A DNA stretch of 49,192 nucleotides, from NCBI GenBank assembly GCA_903848465.1, contig CAINGK010000020.1, forward strand, positions 1-49,192, written 5' to 3'. The position numbers were made by a program, and so were the translations under genes. Source of the stretch: an uncultured Verrucomicrobiota bacterium (GTDB lineage Bacteria; Verrucomicrobiota; Verrucomicrobiia; Verrucomicrobiales; Verrucomicrobiaceae). The notes beneath the pieces were generated by a model. That model was given only the letters and a program-made list of their open reading frames with translations, was not told the DNA's origin and searched no databases. Numbering within the stretch: the stretch's first letter is position 1; every line of letters starts with the position of its first letter. This document shows, piece after piece, positions 41,641-49,192 of the stretch.

Positions 41641-43499
41641 TGCGCTCCTCCTTTCGCTGCCACTTTGATCGGGCGTTCGTTGCGAATGGCCAGGTGATCG
41701 AGCGTCTCGCGCACCACCTCGGCAAAAATGGGGGCGGCGATGCGACCCCCGCGCACCATGGCAGCGCTTTCGGCTTTCGGATCATCGAGCATGACGAGAC
41801 AGACCAGCTTGGGATTGTCGATGGGGGCCATGCCCACAAAGGAAGTGAGGTAAGTGCCATCCACGTAGCGCTTCTTTTCAGGATCGTAACGCCGGGTGGT
41901 GCCGGTTTTGCCGCCGACACGAACTTCAGGCAGTGCGGCACGTTTGCCGGTGCCTTCGACCACGACTCCTTCGAGGAAATCGCGCAGAGTGGCGGCGGTT
42001 TTGGCAGAACACGCCTGCCACACCGGCTGCGGCGGCATGATTTCGGTCTCTCCATTGGGTTTCACCGTGCGGTCGATGAGGCGTGGCTTCATAAGCACGC
42101 CGCCGTTGGCAATGGCTCCATAGGCCATGCACATTTGCAGGGGGGTGACGTTGACTTCATATCCGATTGGCATGCGTGAATAGGTGGTGTTGCTCCATTT
42201 GCCGGTGTTGAGACGGCCGGCTTCTTCGCCGACTAGGCCGATGCCAGTGCGCGAACCGAATCCAAACCTTGTGGCATAGTCGAGCATCATGTCCTGTCCA
42301 ACACGTTTGCTGATTTTGTACATGCCGATGTTGCTGGAATGAACCAGCACGCCCTTGACCGTCTGCATGCCCAGAGACTCGTCGTCACTGAGTTTCACCT
42401 TACGCACCGGGTCTTCGTAATGCATGTTGCCGCAGTCGATCATATCTCCTGGGGTGACTTTGCGGTTGTCCAGCGCCGCCGCCAGGGTGACCACCTTGAA
42501 GATGGAGCCCGGTTCGTAGGGTGCCGCTATGACGTGGTTGGTCCAGGTGCTTTCATCGGGGTTGTTTACATCACGGTGAGGACGCGCTGCCATGGCAAGC
42601 ACGGTGCCGGTGGCGGGTTCCGTAACGACGATGACCACACGGCGCGCTTTGTTGGCCTTCCAGGCCCGCTCACAGATGGCCTCCACGTTGTCCTGCAACT
42701 GCATGTCGATGGTGAGGTGTACGTCGCTGCCATGTTGCGGCTCGGTGACCTGACTGCGGTAGGAGGGGAGTTCGTGGCCGGACTTGTCACGCTCGATCAA
42801 CTGCTCACCTGGAATGCCGGTGAGCTTGGCATTCATGAAATTTTCGACTCCGAAACGGCCGTTGTTGCTGGTGTCGGTGTAGCCAAGCACCAACGAGAGG
42901 CGATCCTGAGCGGGGAAGCGGCGTGCTACCGTTGGGCGCATGTAGAGGCCGAAAATGTGTTTCTCGTTGAACAGAGTTTTCCATTGCTTCGCGGTGTCTT
43001 CATCCACCTGTTTCGCCAGAACGATTTCCGGTTTGTCCGAGGCAATCTGGCTGCGGATTTCCCGTTCGGGCAGGGGCAGAATGCCAGCCAGCACCTTGAC
43101 AACGTGGTCATGGTAAGCAGCCAGGGTCGCTGCCTCACCGAGCTGTTCACGCAGATCAACGGCTTTCACACCACGAATGGCGGCCAAGTGATGCCGCACC
43201 GTGATCACCTCACGCAGGTGCGTACGGTCCGTGTAGAGCTCCCGCACTTCTTCATCATGCGCGAGGTATTCACCACTCAGATCCTTGATGGCTCCACGAT
43301 GCGCGGGCAGGTCAACGTGACGCTGATATTTCCGCGCCGCCAGGGCCGCAAGGCGTGGTGATTCCTTGATTTGGATGACGGCAAGACGCCACGTCACCAG
43401 GGAAAAGCCCGCCAACAGCACAAACAACAGCAGCAGCATGCGGCGGCACACCGGGCGATCTCGGCGGAGCTGAACTTGATTGGGCAGGGGTTGACTCAC
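41637..43499 (-). CDS. ftsI: division transpeptidase (class B PBP, FtsI/PBP3)
   Basis: FtsI cross-links septal peptidoglycan, partnered with FtsW. The 620-aa protein has one transmembrane segment at about 20-42 (RRMLLLLFVLLAGFSLVTW), the PBP dimerisation-type domain (LDLPAHRGAIKDLSGEYLA-like, given as PAHRGAIKDLSGEYLA), and the transpeptidase domain with all three motifs: EPGSIFKVVTLAAALD (SxxK) near 327, HSSNIGMYK (SxN) near 381 and GGKTGTTRRYD (KTG) near 532. It has no PASTA domain. Start and stop overlap ftsL and murE by four bases each. Confidence 0.96.
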   Translation of the reverse strand: MSQPLPNQVQLRRDRPVCRRMLLLLFVLLAGFSLVTWRLAVIQIKESPRLAALAARKYQRHVDLPAHRGAIKDLSGEYLAHDEEVRELYTDRTHLREVITVRHHLAAIRGVKAVDLREQLGEAATLAAYHDHVVKVLAGILPLPEREIRSQIASDKPEIVLAKQVDEDTAKQWKTLFNEKHIFGLYMRPTVARRFPAQDRLSLVLGYTDTSNNGRFGVENFMNAKLTGIPGEQLIERDKSGHELPSYRSQVTEPQHGSDVHLTIDMQLQDNVEAICERAWKANKARRVVIVVTEPATGTVLAMAARPHRDVNNPDESTWTNHVIAAPYEPGSIFKVVTLAAALDNRKVTPGDMIDCGNMHYEDPVRKVKLSDDESLGMQTVKGVLVHSSNIGMYKISKRVGQDMMLDYATRFGFGSRTGIGLVGEEAGRLNTGKWSNTTYSRMPIGYEVNVTPLQMCMAYGAIANGGVLMKPRLIDRTVKPNGETEIMPPQPVWQACSAKTAATLRDFLEGVVVEGTGKRAALPEVRVGGKTGTTRRYDPEKKRYVDGTYLTSFVGMAPIDNPKLVCLVMLDDPKAESAAMVRGGRIAAPIFAEVVRETLDHLAIRNERPIKVAAKGGAQ

Positions 43500-43882
43500 G
43501 GGGCCTTGGGCATGTTTTGAGCGACAGATGGGTCCGCAGCCGGTGCAGCCGCTTTCGTCGGCTGCGCAGGCAAGGGTTTGAGAAAGAGAATGCTGTGCTT
43601 CGTGATCGGGCGCAGCAGGGTACCTGAACTGGTGAGGCGCGGCTGCACACGGTCACGAGTGAGCATCGTTTCAATGCGGTTGTTCAGGGCGAGAATTTCG
43701 GCATTCAGCAGGCGCATTTCAGCTTCGACCTTGCGCTGCTCTTCGCCCAGTGCGCGCACCCGGTTCTTGTTCACGACGATGCCGAGGCCGACGAGCGCAA
43801 GGGAGGCGACGACAATCAAAATGGCCGTGATCGTGGACAGGCCGAGACTGTTGCGGTAACGATTGCGCGGGCGTGGGTTCAT
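43496..43882 (-). CDS. FtsL-like bitopic division protein
   Basis: A 128-aa protein between rsmH and ftsI, where ftsL always lies in dcw clusters. It has a short basic cytoplasmic end, one transmembrane segment at about 16-38 (TITAILIVVASLALVGLGIVV) and a leucine-rich coiled coil (ALGEEQRKVEAEMRLLNAEI, then LNNRIETML; about 44-72). The Pro/Ala-rich tail of some 45 residues is not typical of FtsL. FtsL sequences are poorly conserved, so the call rests on topology, coiled coil and position. Both ends overlap the neighbours by ATGA. Confidence 0.85.
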   Translation of the reverse strand: MNPRPRNRYRNSLGLSTITAILIVVASLALVGLGIVVNKNRVRALGEEQRKVEAEMRLLNAEILALNNRIETMLTRDRVQPRLTSSGTLLRPITKHSILFLKPLPAQPTKAAAPAADPSVAQNMPKAP

Positions 43883-45069
43883 GCTGGGAGTCGTTCGGCG
43901 ACACGCAGCACCGCGCTGCGCGCACGAGGGTTCAGTTCGATCTCTTGCGCCGTGGCCTGGACGGGCTTGCGCGTGATGAGTTTCAGCACGCAGTCTGGGT
44001 TTTTGCGGGCTTCAGGCCATTCCGGACGGTCGATGAATGGCGCGGCAAGGTGCTGCAGCGTTTGTTTGACGATGCGATCTTCCAACGAGTGAAAGGAGAT
44101 GACCGCCAGCCTGCCGCCGGGTTTCAACCAGCGTGGTGCCGCGGCTAGGAAATCGTGCAGTGCGGCAAGCTCATCGTTCACGGCGATGCGCAATGCCTGA
44201 AATACCAGCGTGGCCGGGTGGCGCTTGCCGCGCTTCGGTGCTGCGGCGGAAACGATGTCGGCGAGTTGGAATGTCGTGCGGATGGGTTTCGCGGTGCGCG
44301 CTTTGACGATCGCCCGCGCAATGCGGCGCGCATTCGGCTCCTCGCCGTAATCAAAGAAGAGGCGCATGAGTTCCGCCTCATCTTCGGTATTCACGAGGTC
44401 TGCGGCAGTGCGTGGAGACTCCGTGTCCATGCGCAAATCAAGGGGGCCATCCCGCATGAATGAGAAGCCGCGCGCGGCATCATCGAGCTGATGGCTCGAC
44501 ACACCAATATCGACCAGCATGCCGTCAAACCCTGAGACGCCGGTTTCTTCCACGATCTGGGGAAAGTTGCGGAAGTTGCCACGCAAAGCACAGAACTGCG
44601 CGGCATAAGGCTTCAAGCGTTCGGTGGCATGTTTCAGGGCATTCAGATCCTGATCCATCGCCACCACCCGGGCACCATGCTGAAGCAAGGCCTCGGAATG
44701 TCCGCCACCACCCAGCGTGCCGTCGAAAATAAGCTTGCCAGGGGCAGGCTGCAGCAAATCAAGGACTTCCGCCAACAGCACGGGTGCATGATAAAAAGGC
44801 AGATTTCGCGTAACTGCTTCAGGTGGAGCAGGTTCGGGCGCATCCCCCCCGCCGCCAGCACCTTGCCGTGTCACCAAAGTGCCACGCCCCCAGGGCATGA
44901 GATCATCCGTGGCATCTGTGGCACCGAACCAAGCCCAGCCTCCCACTTGAGAAAATCCAATCAGTCTGGAAAATCCCACAAACAATTGTTCCACGAATGA
45001 AGGCTCCCTTCGGAATGACCGAAGGGAGGGGCGCGACAAAGGAAGTCCAATGGTGGGGTGCGCGTTCAT
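43879..45069 (-). CDS. rsmH: 16S rRNA (cytosine-1402-N4) methyltransferase with N-terminal extension
   Basis: RsmH (MraW) methylates C1402 of 16S rRNA in the P site. The core starts FYHAPVLLAEVLDLLQPAPG with IFDGTLGGGGHSEALL (SAM motif), then VDIGVSSHQLDDAARGFSF, DLRMDTESPRTAADLVN, FFDYGEEPNARRIARAIV, HPATLVFQALRIAVNDELAAL and LAVISFHSLEDRIVKQ. About 95 residues precede the core. They read like true protein (FVEQLFVGFSRLIGFSQVGG, then MPWGRGTLVTR) but are not in E. coli RsmH (313 aa). Possible starts are 45099, 45069 and 44898; I chose 45069, which keeps the extension. It is the first gene of the operon; mraZ, the usual first gene, is absent. Confidence 0.93.
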   Translation of the reverse strand: MNAHPTIGLPLSRPSLRSFRREPSFVEQLFVGFSRLIGFSQVGGWAWFGATDATDDLMPWGRGTLVTRQGAGGGGDAPEPAPPEAVTRNLPFYHAPVLLAEVLDLLQPAPGKLIFDGTLGGGGHSEALLQHGARVVAMDQDLNALKHATERLKPYAAQFCALRGNFRNFPQIVEETGVSGFDGMLVDIGVSSHQLDDAARGFSFMRDGPLDLRMDTESPRTAADLVNTEDEAELMRLFFDYGEEPNARRIARAIVKARTAKPIRTTFQLADIVSAAAPKRGKRHPATLVFQALRIAVNDELAALHDFLAAAPRWLKPGGRLAVISFHSLEDRIVKQTLQHLAAPFIDRPEWPEARKNPDCVLKLITRKPVQATAQEIELNPRARSAVLRVAERLPA

Positions 45070-45099
45070 AAACAAAACGGATTTGCAGAGCTGCCGCAC

Positions 45100-45467
45100 A
45101 TGCGAAGCGTGACAGAAAGGCCGTAAATATAAAATTCTAACCAGTCCTTATAATCTAGAGAGTGCATTGTTGGCAATCTTCTATTTTCAGAATTTACACC
45201 TTGTTATAGAATGATGGGAATACTGTTCATTCGAGCAACCACAGGTTTTAGAGATACCCACAAACTGAATGCGGTAGATCATCACTCAGCGACACCCACC
45301 GATCTCTCTTTTCATCCACTGAGGACGGCTCTGACGCCCTTAATGCGGCCTTTTACTGCATCTGGGAGTTGAATAAATACGTCGCTATCCCAAGAGGAAT
45401 CTCGACAGAGAGCACGAAGTATTGCTAGACTCGCGGAAATTGAAACAATTCCGACCCATCAACCACT
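45100..45467. other. AT-rich divergent promoter region, no gene
   Basis: A 370-bp spacer between divergent rsmH and the Lys/Ala-rich gene. It is visibly AT-richer than its flanks around 45120-45260. No mraZ, tRNA or other gene is seen here. It should hold the promoters for both directions. Confidence 0.55.
45147..45176 (-). promoter_or_regulatory. sigma70-like promoter for the dcw operon
   Basis: On the minus strand, TTGCCA (45176-45171, five of six to TTGACA) and TATAAG (45152-45147, five of six to TATAAT) are separated by 18 bases. Transcription would start near 45140, about 70 bp before ATG 45069. It is the best-scoring pair I see in the spacer by eye. Confidence 0.5.
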
Positions 45468-46085
45468 ATGGCCAAAAAAACCGCATCCAAGAAGGCACCT
45501 GCTAAAAAGCCTACCGTTTCCCCGAAGTCTGCCATAGCGAAAAAGAAGCCGCTGGCGAAACCAGTTGCTCCAGCCAAAAAGAAACCGGTGGCAGTGAAAC
45601 CCAAGGCCGCTGCCAAACCAGCGCCAGCGGCACCCGCCAAAAAGGCCGAGCCTGCGCCCGTGTTGAAACCAGTGTTTGAAGCGCCTGCGCCATCCCCTGC
45701 ACCTGCCGCCAAGGTCGTCATGAAAAACGCTGCGGGAGGAGGCACAGCCCTGACCATCGCCGCTCAGTCCTCGGCAGGTGCCGCCGCCAATGGCAACTCA
45801 CATCCCGCCAACATCCTGGTCCTTGTCAGCAGCAGCGGCTGGCCGGTCACCGATCTGACCAAAGATCACTTCACCCTGATGGAGTATTTCGAAGTGCCCG
45901 GACAACAGGCTCCCTTTAGCAACAACATCACCTCTTTCCGCAACGTCGGCACCGGTGCCTACCTGCTTCAGGTCAAGCCCATCAATGGTGCCCCATGGCG
46001 CAGCGGCCATCACCTCGCCCAGATCCTCGTTTCCTCTGCCGATGATCGCCAGGGCCAGGGTGCGGTGAAACTGATCATCCGCTGA
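45468..46085 (+). CDS. protein with Lys/Ala/Pro-rich histone-H1-like tail and a C-terminal beta domain
   Basis: A 205-aa protein. Residues 1-85 are almost wholly Lys, Ala and Pro (MAKKTASKKAPAKKP and AKKKPVAVKPKAAAKP), like AlgP or histone-H1-type DNA-binding tails. Residues 108-205 look like a small beta-sandwich: NILVLVSSSGWPVTDLTKDH, then NNITSFRNVGTGAYLLQVKP and LAQILVSSADDRQGQGAVKL. No signal peptide is seen. The pairing of a nucleic-acid-binding-type tail with an Ig-like domain is odd, and I do not know a family for it. It starts at the divergent promoter region facing away from rsmH. Confidence 0.75.
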   Translation: MAKKTASKKAPAKKPTVSPKSAIAKKKPLAKPVAPAKKKPVAVKPKAAAKPAPAAPAKKAEPAPVLKPVFEAPAPSPAPAAKVVMKNAAGGGTALTIAAQSSAGAAANGNSHPANILVLVSSSGWPVTDLTKDHFTLMEYFEVPGQQAPFSNNITSFRNVGTGAYLLQVKPINGAPWRSGHHLAQILVSSADDRQGQGAVKLIIR

Positions 46086-46118
46086 TTCGTTATCGACAGA
46101 CCATGCGACTCCGCTAGC

Positions 46119-47177
46119 ATGCGCGGCATGAACCGCCGCACCTTCCTCGCGCAATCTCTCGCCGCCGCCGCCACAGCCTCGCTTTCCCAGGCTGCCACGG
46201 GTTCCAAACTCGCCCTCGGTCTCGATCACTTCGCGGTGCGCGCCACCGGCTGGAAGGCGGCGCAGTTCATTGACTACGCCGCTTCGTTGAAGCTCGACAC
46301 CATGTTCATCTCCGAACTGCATGTGTTTGAGAACTTCGAGGAAGGTTATCTGAAAAGCCTCAAGGAGCAGGCAGATCGTGCTGGACTGAAACTCTACGTC
46401 GGCACTGGCAGCGTCTGCAAAACCTCCAACACCTGGAAGGACATCTACGGCACACCGGAGGAGCATCTCAGCCTCACCATCCGCATCGCCAAAACGCTCG
46501 GCTCACCCATCGCACGCTGCTACCTCGGCAATCAAAAAGATCGCAGCAGTGACGGCGGTATTCAGAAGCACATCGAAGAAATCGTTAAAACCATCAAGGC
46601 CTGCCAGTCCAAAGCCGAAGGTGAAGGCATCAAGATCGCCGTCGAGAATCACGCTGGCGACATGCAGTCCCACGAACTGAAAGAGCTCATTGAAGCTGCT
46701 GGCAAAGGCTTCGTGGGAGCCAACATTGATCCCGGCAACGCCGTCTGGGCGCTGGAAGAACCTCTGCTGCATCTCGAAGTCCTCGGGCCGCTCACCATTT
46801 GCAGCAGCGTGCGCGACAGCATGCTCTGGGAGGATGAAAACGGCGCCGTCGTGCAATGGACCGCCGTCGGTGAAGGCCTCGTGGATTACAAAGCCTACGC
46901 CAAACGCTTTGCGGAGCTCGCCCCCGGCGTGCCGCTGCAGGTCGAGACCATCTCCGGCTTCGCCCGTCCCTTCTCCTGGAAGAAAGATGAGTTCTGGAAC
47001 ATCTTCCCCAACCACCGCGACACCCCCATGTTCAAAGCCTGGCTCGACATGGCCAAACGCGGCCACAAGATCGACAGCTTCAAAGCTCCCGACGGCCCCG
47101 ACAAGAAAGACGCCGAGATCGCCTACCAGAAAGGCGAAGCCGAACGCAGCTTTGCCTGGCTGCGTGCGAATGCGTAA
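46119..47177 (+). CDS. Tat-exported sugar phosphate isomerase/epimerase-like protein
   Basis: A 352-aa protein. The N-terminus MNRRTFLAQSLAAAATA carries a twin-arginine (RR-x-F-L) export signal. A TIM-barrel of the xylose-isomerase-like (AP endonuclease 2) type follows: DYAASLKLDTMFISELHVF, LKLYVGTGSVCKTS, IKIAVENHAGDMQSHELKEL (Glu and His of the metal site), GANIDPGNAVWALEEP (Asp) and LQVETISGFARPFSW (Glu). Such exported isomerase-like proteins are abundant in Verrucomicrobia and Planctomycetes and are thought to act on sugars in the periplasm; the substrate here is unknown. ATG 46119 or 46128 are both possible; the Tat motif fits either. Confidence 0.85.
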   Translation: MRGMNRRTFLAQSLAAAATASLSQAATGSKLALGLDHFAVRATGWKAAQFIDYAASLKLDTMFISELHVFENFEEGYLKSLKEQADRAGLKLYVGTGSVCKTSNTWKDIYGTPEEHLSLTIRIAKTLGSPIARCYLGNQKDRSSDGGIQKHIEEIVKTIKACQSKAEGEGIKIAVENHAGDMQSHELKELIEAAGKGFVGANIDPGNAVWALEEPLLHLEVLGPLTICSSVRDSMLWEDENGAVVQWTAVGEGLVDYKAYAKRFAELAPGVPLQVETISGFARPFSWKKDEFWNIFPNHRDTPMFKAWLDMAKRGHKIDSFKAPDGPDKKDAEIAYQKGEAERSFAWLRANA

Positions 47178-47260
47178 GCCGCTCTGTCATTTCCTACGTT
47201 TTACTGGTGTACCAGGCACCCCGTCACCCGCTTAAACACAAATCCCCCTACGATCACCTG

Positions 47261-47746
47261 ATGAAAACGAATCTCATGACTCTCTTGTCGGTGTTCCTCA
47301 CCGTTTCGTTTTGCAGTACGATTTCCGCCATCGCCCAACCCTACGAGTCAGGCCAAACGGTGCAGGCATTCACCGCCGCAGATCAGCATGGCACCCCCTT
47401 CACCTTTCAGCCCGCTGAGACACGCTTTATCCTCATCAGCCATGACATGACAACGGGCAAGAAAGCCAACGCGGTGCTCAATGCCTTGGGGAAAGATCAT
47501 CTCCCAGCCAAAAAAGCCGTCTATGTCGCCAACATCCACGGCATGCCTGGCATTGGTCGATTCTTCGCGATCCCCAAGATGAAGCGCTACGCGCACCGGA
47601 TCATCCTCGGCGATGACGCCAACTTGATCGCCAAATTTCCGCAGCAAGAAGGCAAAGTCACCGTGCTCAAGCTGTCCTCCGGCCTCATTCAATCCATCAC
47701 CTACTGGACCCCCGAATCAGAGCCGGTGGACAATTTTCTCAAATGA
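47261..47746 (+). CDS. exported thioredoxin-fold-like protein
   Basis: A 161-aa protein with a signal peptide from ATG 47261 (MTLLSVFLTVSFCSTISAIA, cleavage near SAIAQ). The mature part opens with GQTVQAFTAADQHGTPFTF, the usual entry to AhpC/thioredoxin-like folds, and RFILISHDMTTGKKANAVL follows. No CxxC is present where the active site would be, so a redox role is unlikely. It resembles YtfJ-like periplasmic proteins by pattern. The frame upstream to 47207 has no signal-peptide character. It is convergent with the MBL-fold gene. Confidence 0.65.
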   Translation: MKTNLMTLLSVFLTVSFCSTISAIAQPYESGQTVQAFTAADQHGTPFTFQPAETRFILISHDMTTGKKANAVLNALGKDHLPAKKAVYVANIHGMPGIGRFFAIPKMKRYAHRIILGDDANLIAKFPQQEGKVTVLKLSSGLIQSITYWTPESEPVDNFLK

Positions 47747-47774
47747 TCAGTTCGAGTTTTCCTGGGTGATTTCG

Positions 47775-48746
47775 TCAGGCTGCTGATTGGTGGGGAAGGA
47801 CCCTCCATGCGTATCCAACCGCTTGCGCAGTGAATGCGTCCAAGGGCAAACCGCTTCTCTCCATCTCCTGCCGCAGCCTGATCACCGGCTCCTGCATCGG
47901 CTCATCGGTCAAAGCAAAGGTGCCCCAGTGCATGCCCGCCGCCCGCACACACCGGGCATCTGCAAAAGCCTGCACCGCCTCCTCTGGATTCATGTGAATG
48001 GATTTCATGATGCTCCGTGGCTGGTACGCCCCAATCGGGATCATCGCAAAATCAATCGGGCCATACGCTTGTCCCAGCTCGCGAAACGCCGGGCAATAGG
48101 CGCTGTCACCCACATGCCAGAGCTTGCAGCCCGCCCCCTCAATCAGCCAACCGCACCAGTGCGCCAGGTTACGATCAAATGGCGTTCTCGCGGTGAAGTG
48201 CTGCGCCGGAGTCGCCGTCAGCTTCACCTCATCACTCAATGAAAGGGACTGCCCCCAGCGCAACTCCTGCACGGGTCGCGAGAGCTTCTGGGCCAGCCAC
48301 GCCGCATGCCCCTCCGCAATGACGATCTGCGGCTTGTCCCCCAGCGCTCTCAGCGTGCCCAGGTCGAGATGATCGTAGTGACCGTGCGTGAGCAGCACCG
48401 CATCAATGCGCGGCAGATCCGCAATCCCGCAGGGTGGCGGCACCTTGCGACGCAATGGCCGCACAGGAATGGGCGAACAATAATCGGCAAAAACGGGGTC
48501 AATCAAAAGGTTCAAACCGGCACCCTGCGCCAGGAATGAAGCGTGCCCCAGCCAGGTGACACGCCATCCGGCCTCCGGCGTTTGCGCCAGCTCATCCGCC
48601 CCCAGTCGCAGCCAAGCCGCCGGCTCGTTTCCCGCATCGGGAATCAGCGCATGTTCTTGGGGCGAGAGGCCCAGCTTCCAGCGCAGTATATCCAGCACTC
48701 CATTCACGTCATGAGGCCATGGGTTGCTGAATCGCTCGCGCTGCAT
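47775..48746 (-). CDS. MBL-fold metal-dependent hydrolase (NAPE-PLD/RomA-like)
   Basis: A 323-aa metallo-beta-lactamase-fold hydrolase. GWRVTWLGHASFLAQGAGLN near 60-79 and LLIDPVFADYCSPIPVRPLR near 80 begin the fold. The metal motif LLTHGHYDHLDLGTLRAL near 118 is intact (HxHxDH), then HFTARTPFDRNLAHWCGWLI near 184, WHVGDSAYCPAF near 210 with the metal-bridging Asp, and GMHWGTFALTDEPMQEP near 272 with the last His. The layout matches the NAPE-phospholipase-D/RomA branch (N-terminal WPH, SPIPVRPLR). The natural substrate is not known. Confidence 0.9.
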   Translation of the reverse strand: MQRERFSNPWPHDVNGVLDILRWKLGLSPQEHALIPDAGNEPAAWLRLGADELAQTPEAGWRVTWLGHASFLAQGAGLNLLIDPVFADYCSPIPVRPLRRKVPPPCGIADLPRIDAVLLTHGHYDHLDLGTLRALGDKPQIVIAEGHAAWLAQKLSRPVQELRWGQSLSLSDEVKLTATPAQHFTARTPFDRNLAHWCGWLIEGAGCKLWHVGDSAYCPAFRELGQAYGPIDFAMIPIGAYQPRSIMKSIHMNPEEAVQAFADARCVRAAGMHWGTFALTDEPMQEPVIRLRQEMERSGLPLDAFTAQAVGYAWRVLPHQSAA

Positions 48747-49087
48747 GCAGCAAGCTACTCACACCCTGAATGCGCCCAAGCAAATGTTCAGCTCATTTTC
48801 AAGAGAGCCGCCAGAGGAGCCTCTTTCCTTGTGGAACAATGCCATTTCCAGGCACTTCTGCCCCTCTACCAGCAGATACCATGGCAACATTTTCACATGC
48901 CCAAATGTTGCCACTTTTTCACCCCTACGAGCCGTCTGACTGCGCCGTGCTGCGCTCAGATTCTCACGGATGTCATCACTTGCCAAGAATTGCACTCTCC
49001 GCAGCCTAAAAACGGGAAATGTTGCAAGTTGCACGCCCTATACATGCAACATGGGGCGGCGCAAATTTTATTCTGTAAAAGTGGCGA
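48747..49087. other. 341-bp region of AATGTTGC inverted repeats next to IS256 end, no gene supported
   Basis: The stretch lies between the MBL gene and the transposase fragment. TGGCAACATTT (48882-48892) and AAATGTTGCCA (48903-48913) are perfect 11-bp arms with a 10-base loop. AAATGTTGCA at 49017-49026 and TGCAACAT at 49045-49052 form a second inverted pair. The shared AATGTTGC word suggests IS ends or a protein-binding cluster. Open frames here (for example minus 48759-49034) have no recognisable domain. Confidence 0.5.
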
Positions 49088-49192
49088 TCAGGTTTGGGAT
49101 GGTTCAGCGGAGTTCATGTTGAGGTAAATTTTGCCGGTGCTCCACTCATCGCTTTGCTCGCAGAGCAGGGCGGAGACGAGGCGCAGGAGGGA
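49088..49192 (-). CDS. IS256/Mutator-family transposase, C-terminal fragment running off the window
   Basis: Only the last 34 codons are in the window: LLRLVSALLCEQSDEWSTGK then IYLNMNSAEPSQT and TGA at 49088. The RLVSALL-x-E-x-x-x-E-W-x-TGK-x-Y pattern is the typical C-terminus of IS256 (Mutator) DDE transposases. The rest would lie to the right. Whether the full element is intact cannot be seen. The inverted repeats just downstream (48882-49052) may include its end. Confidence 0.75.
   Translation of the reverse strand, partial: SLLRLVSALLCEQSDEWSTGKIYLNMNSAEPSQT

Noticed and set aside
42339..43361. 340-aa plus-strand frame inside ftsI
   Set aside because: Antisense to a gene with all three transpeptidase motifs intact.
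48543..49127. 194-aa plus-strand frame at the right edge
   Set aside because: It starts inside the MBL-fold gene antisense, crosses a region of inverted repeats and overlaps the transposase fragment; no domain seen.
1..49192. tRNA or rRNA genes
   Set aside because: I scanned by eye for GGTTCGAATC-like T-arms and rRNA words and found nothing convincing; a tRNAscan-type search would be needed to exclude them firmly.

Overview
The window looks like chromosomal DNA of a Verrucomicrobiota bacterium, probably Verrucomicrobiaceae (Prosthecobacter- or Verrucomicrobium-like). The pointers are a 50-aa basic protein of a family I know from Verrucomicrobia and Chlamydiae, a Ser/Thr kinase fused to a C-type-lectin-like domain, a division and cell-wall cluster with a PVC-style order, and many fragments of mobile genes between housekeeping genes. 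Base composition is moderately GC-rich. No rRNA, tRNA or CRISPR array was recognised.

Layout: 1-1354 is a three-gene cassette of unknown function that looks AT-richer than its surroundings and ends in a membrane protein. 1785-2966 is purT. 2970-5170 is a patch of decayed mobile genes (IS200-like transposase and serine-recombinase remnants) with an orphan gene behind a LexA-like box and a small HTH protein. 5174-12558 holds housekeeping genes: a SirB1-like protein, mtnP, a YgdI-like lipoprotein, maf, a VWA-domain membrane protein and a U32 peptidase/hydroxylase. 12592-14328 is a stand-alone nuoG with a perfect Rex-type operator upstream. 14448-15120 is a Phd/VapC-type toxin-antitoxin pair with its own palindrome. 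15144-15717 is repeat debris: two copies of a long-armed palindrome and a copied fragment of the neighbouring lipid kinase gene. 15718-21547 carries a lipid kinase, an RluB/RsuA-type pseudouridine synthase (overlapping the kinase antisense), the small basic protein, gatB, a CvpA-like membrane protein and trpD. 22108-27230 is an Hsp70 homologue followed by a large receptor-like Ser/Thr kinase. 27390-31338 is a secreted beta-barrel-like protein, nadB and an aldo/keto reductase.

31488-32744 is a DUF1016/YhcG-type PDDEXK nuclease. Its interdomain linker is written as a series of short DNA palindromes with different arms and a shared centre. It sits convergent to the end of the dcw cluster.

32760-45069 (minus strand) is the dcw operon in transcription order rsmH, ftsL, ftsI, murE, murF, mraY, murD, a LysM protein, ftsW, murG. 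The first genes overlap by ATGA, and a sigma70-like promoter lies upstream. It has no mraZ at the front, and murC, murB and ftsQAZ do not follow murG. 45468-48746 holds a Lys/Ala/Pro-tailed protein, a Tat-exported sugar-isomerase-like protein, a small exported protein and a metallo-beta-lactamase-fold hydrolase. The right edge carries the C-terminus of an IS256-family transposase.

The strongest leads for something new are the palindrome-coded linker of the DUF1016 nuclease, the Rex-type site on an orphan nuoG, the mosaic composition of gatB, the paired palindromes next to a copied lipid-kinase fragment, and the unrecognised left-edge cassette.
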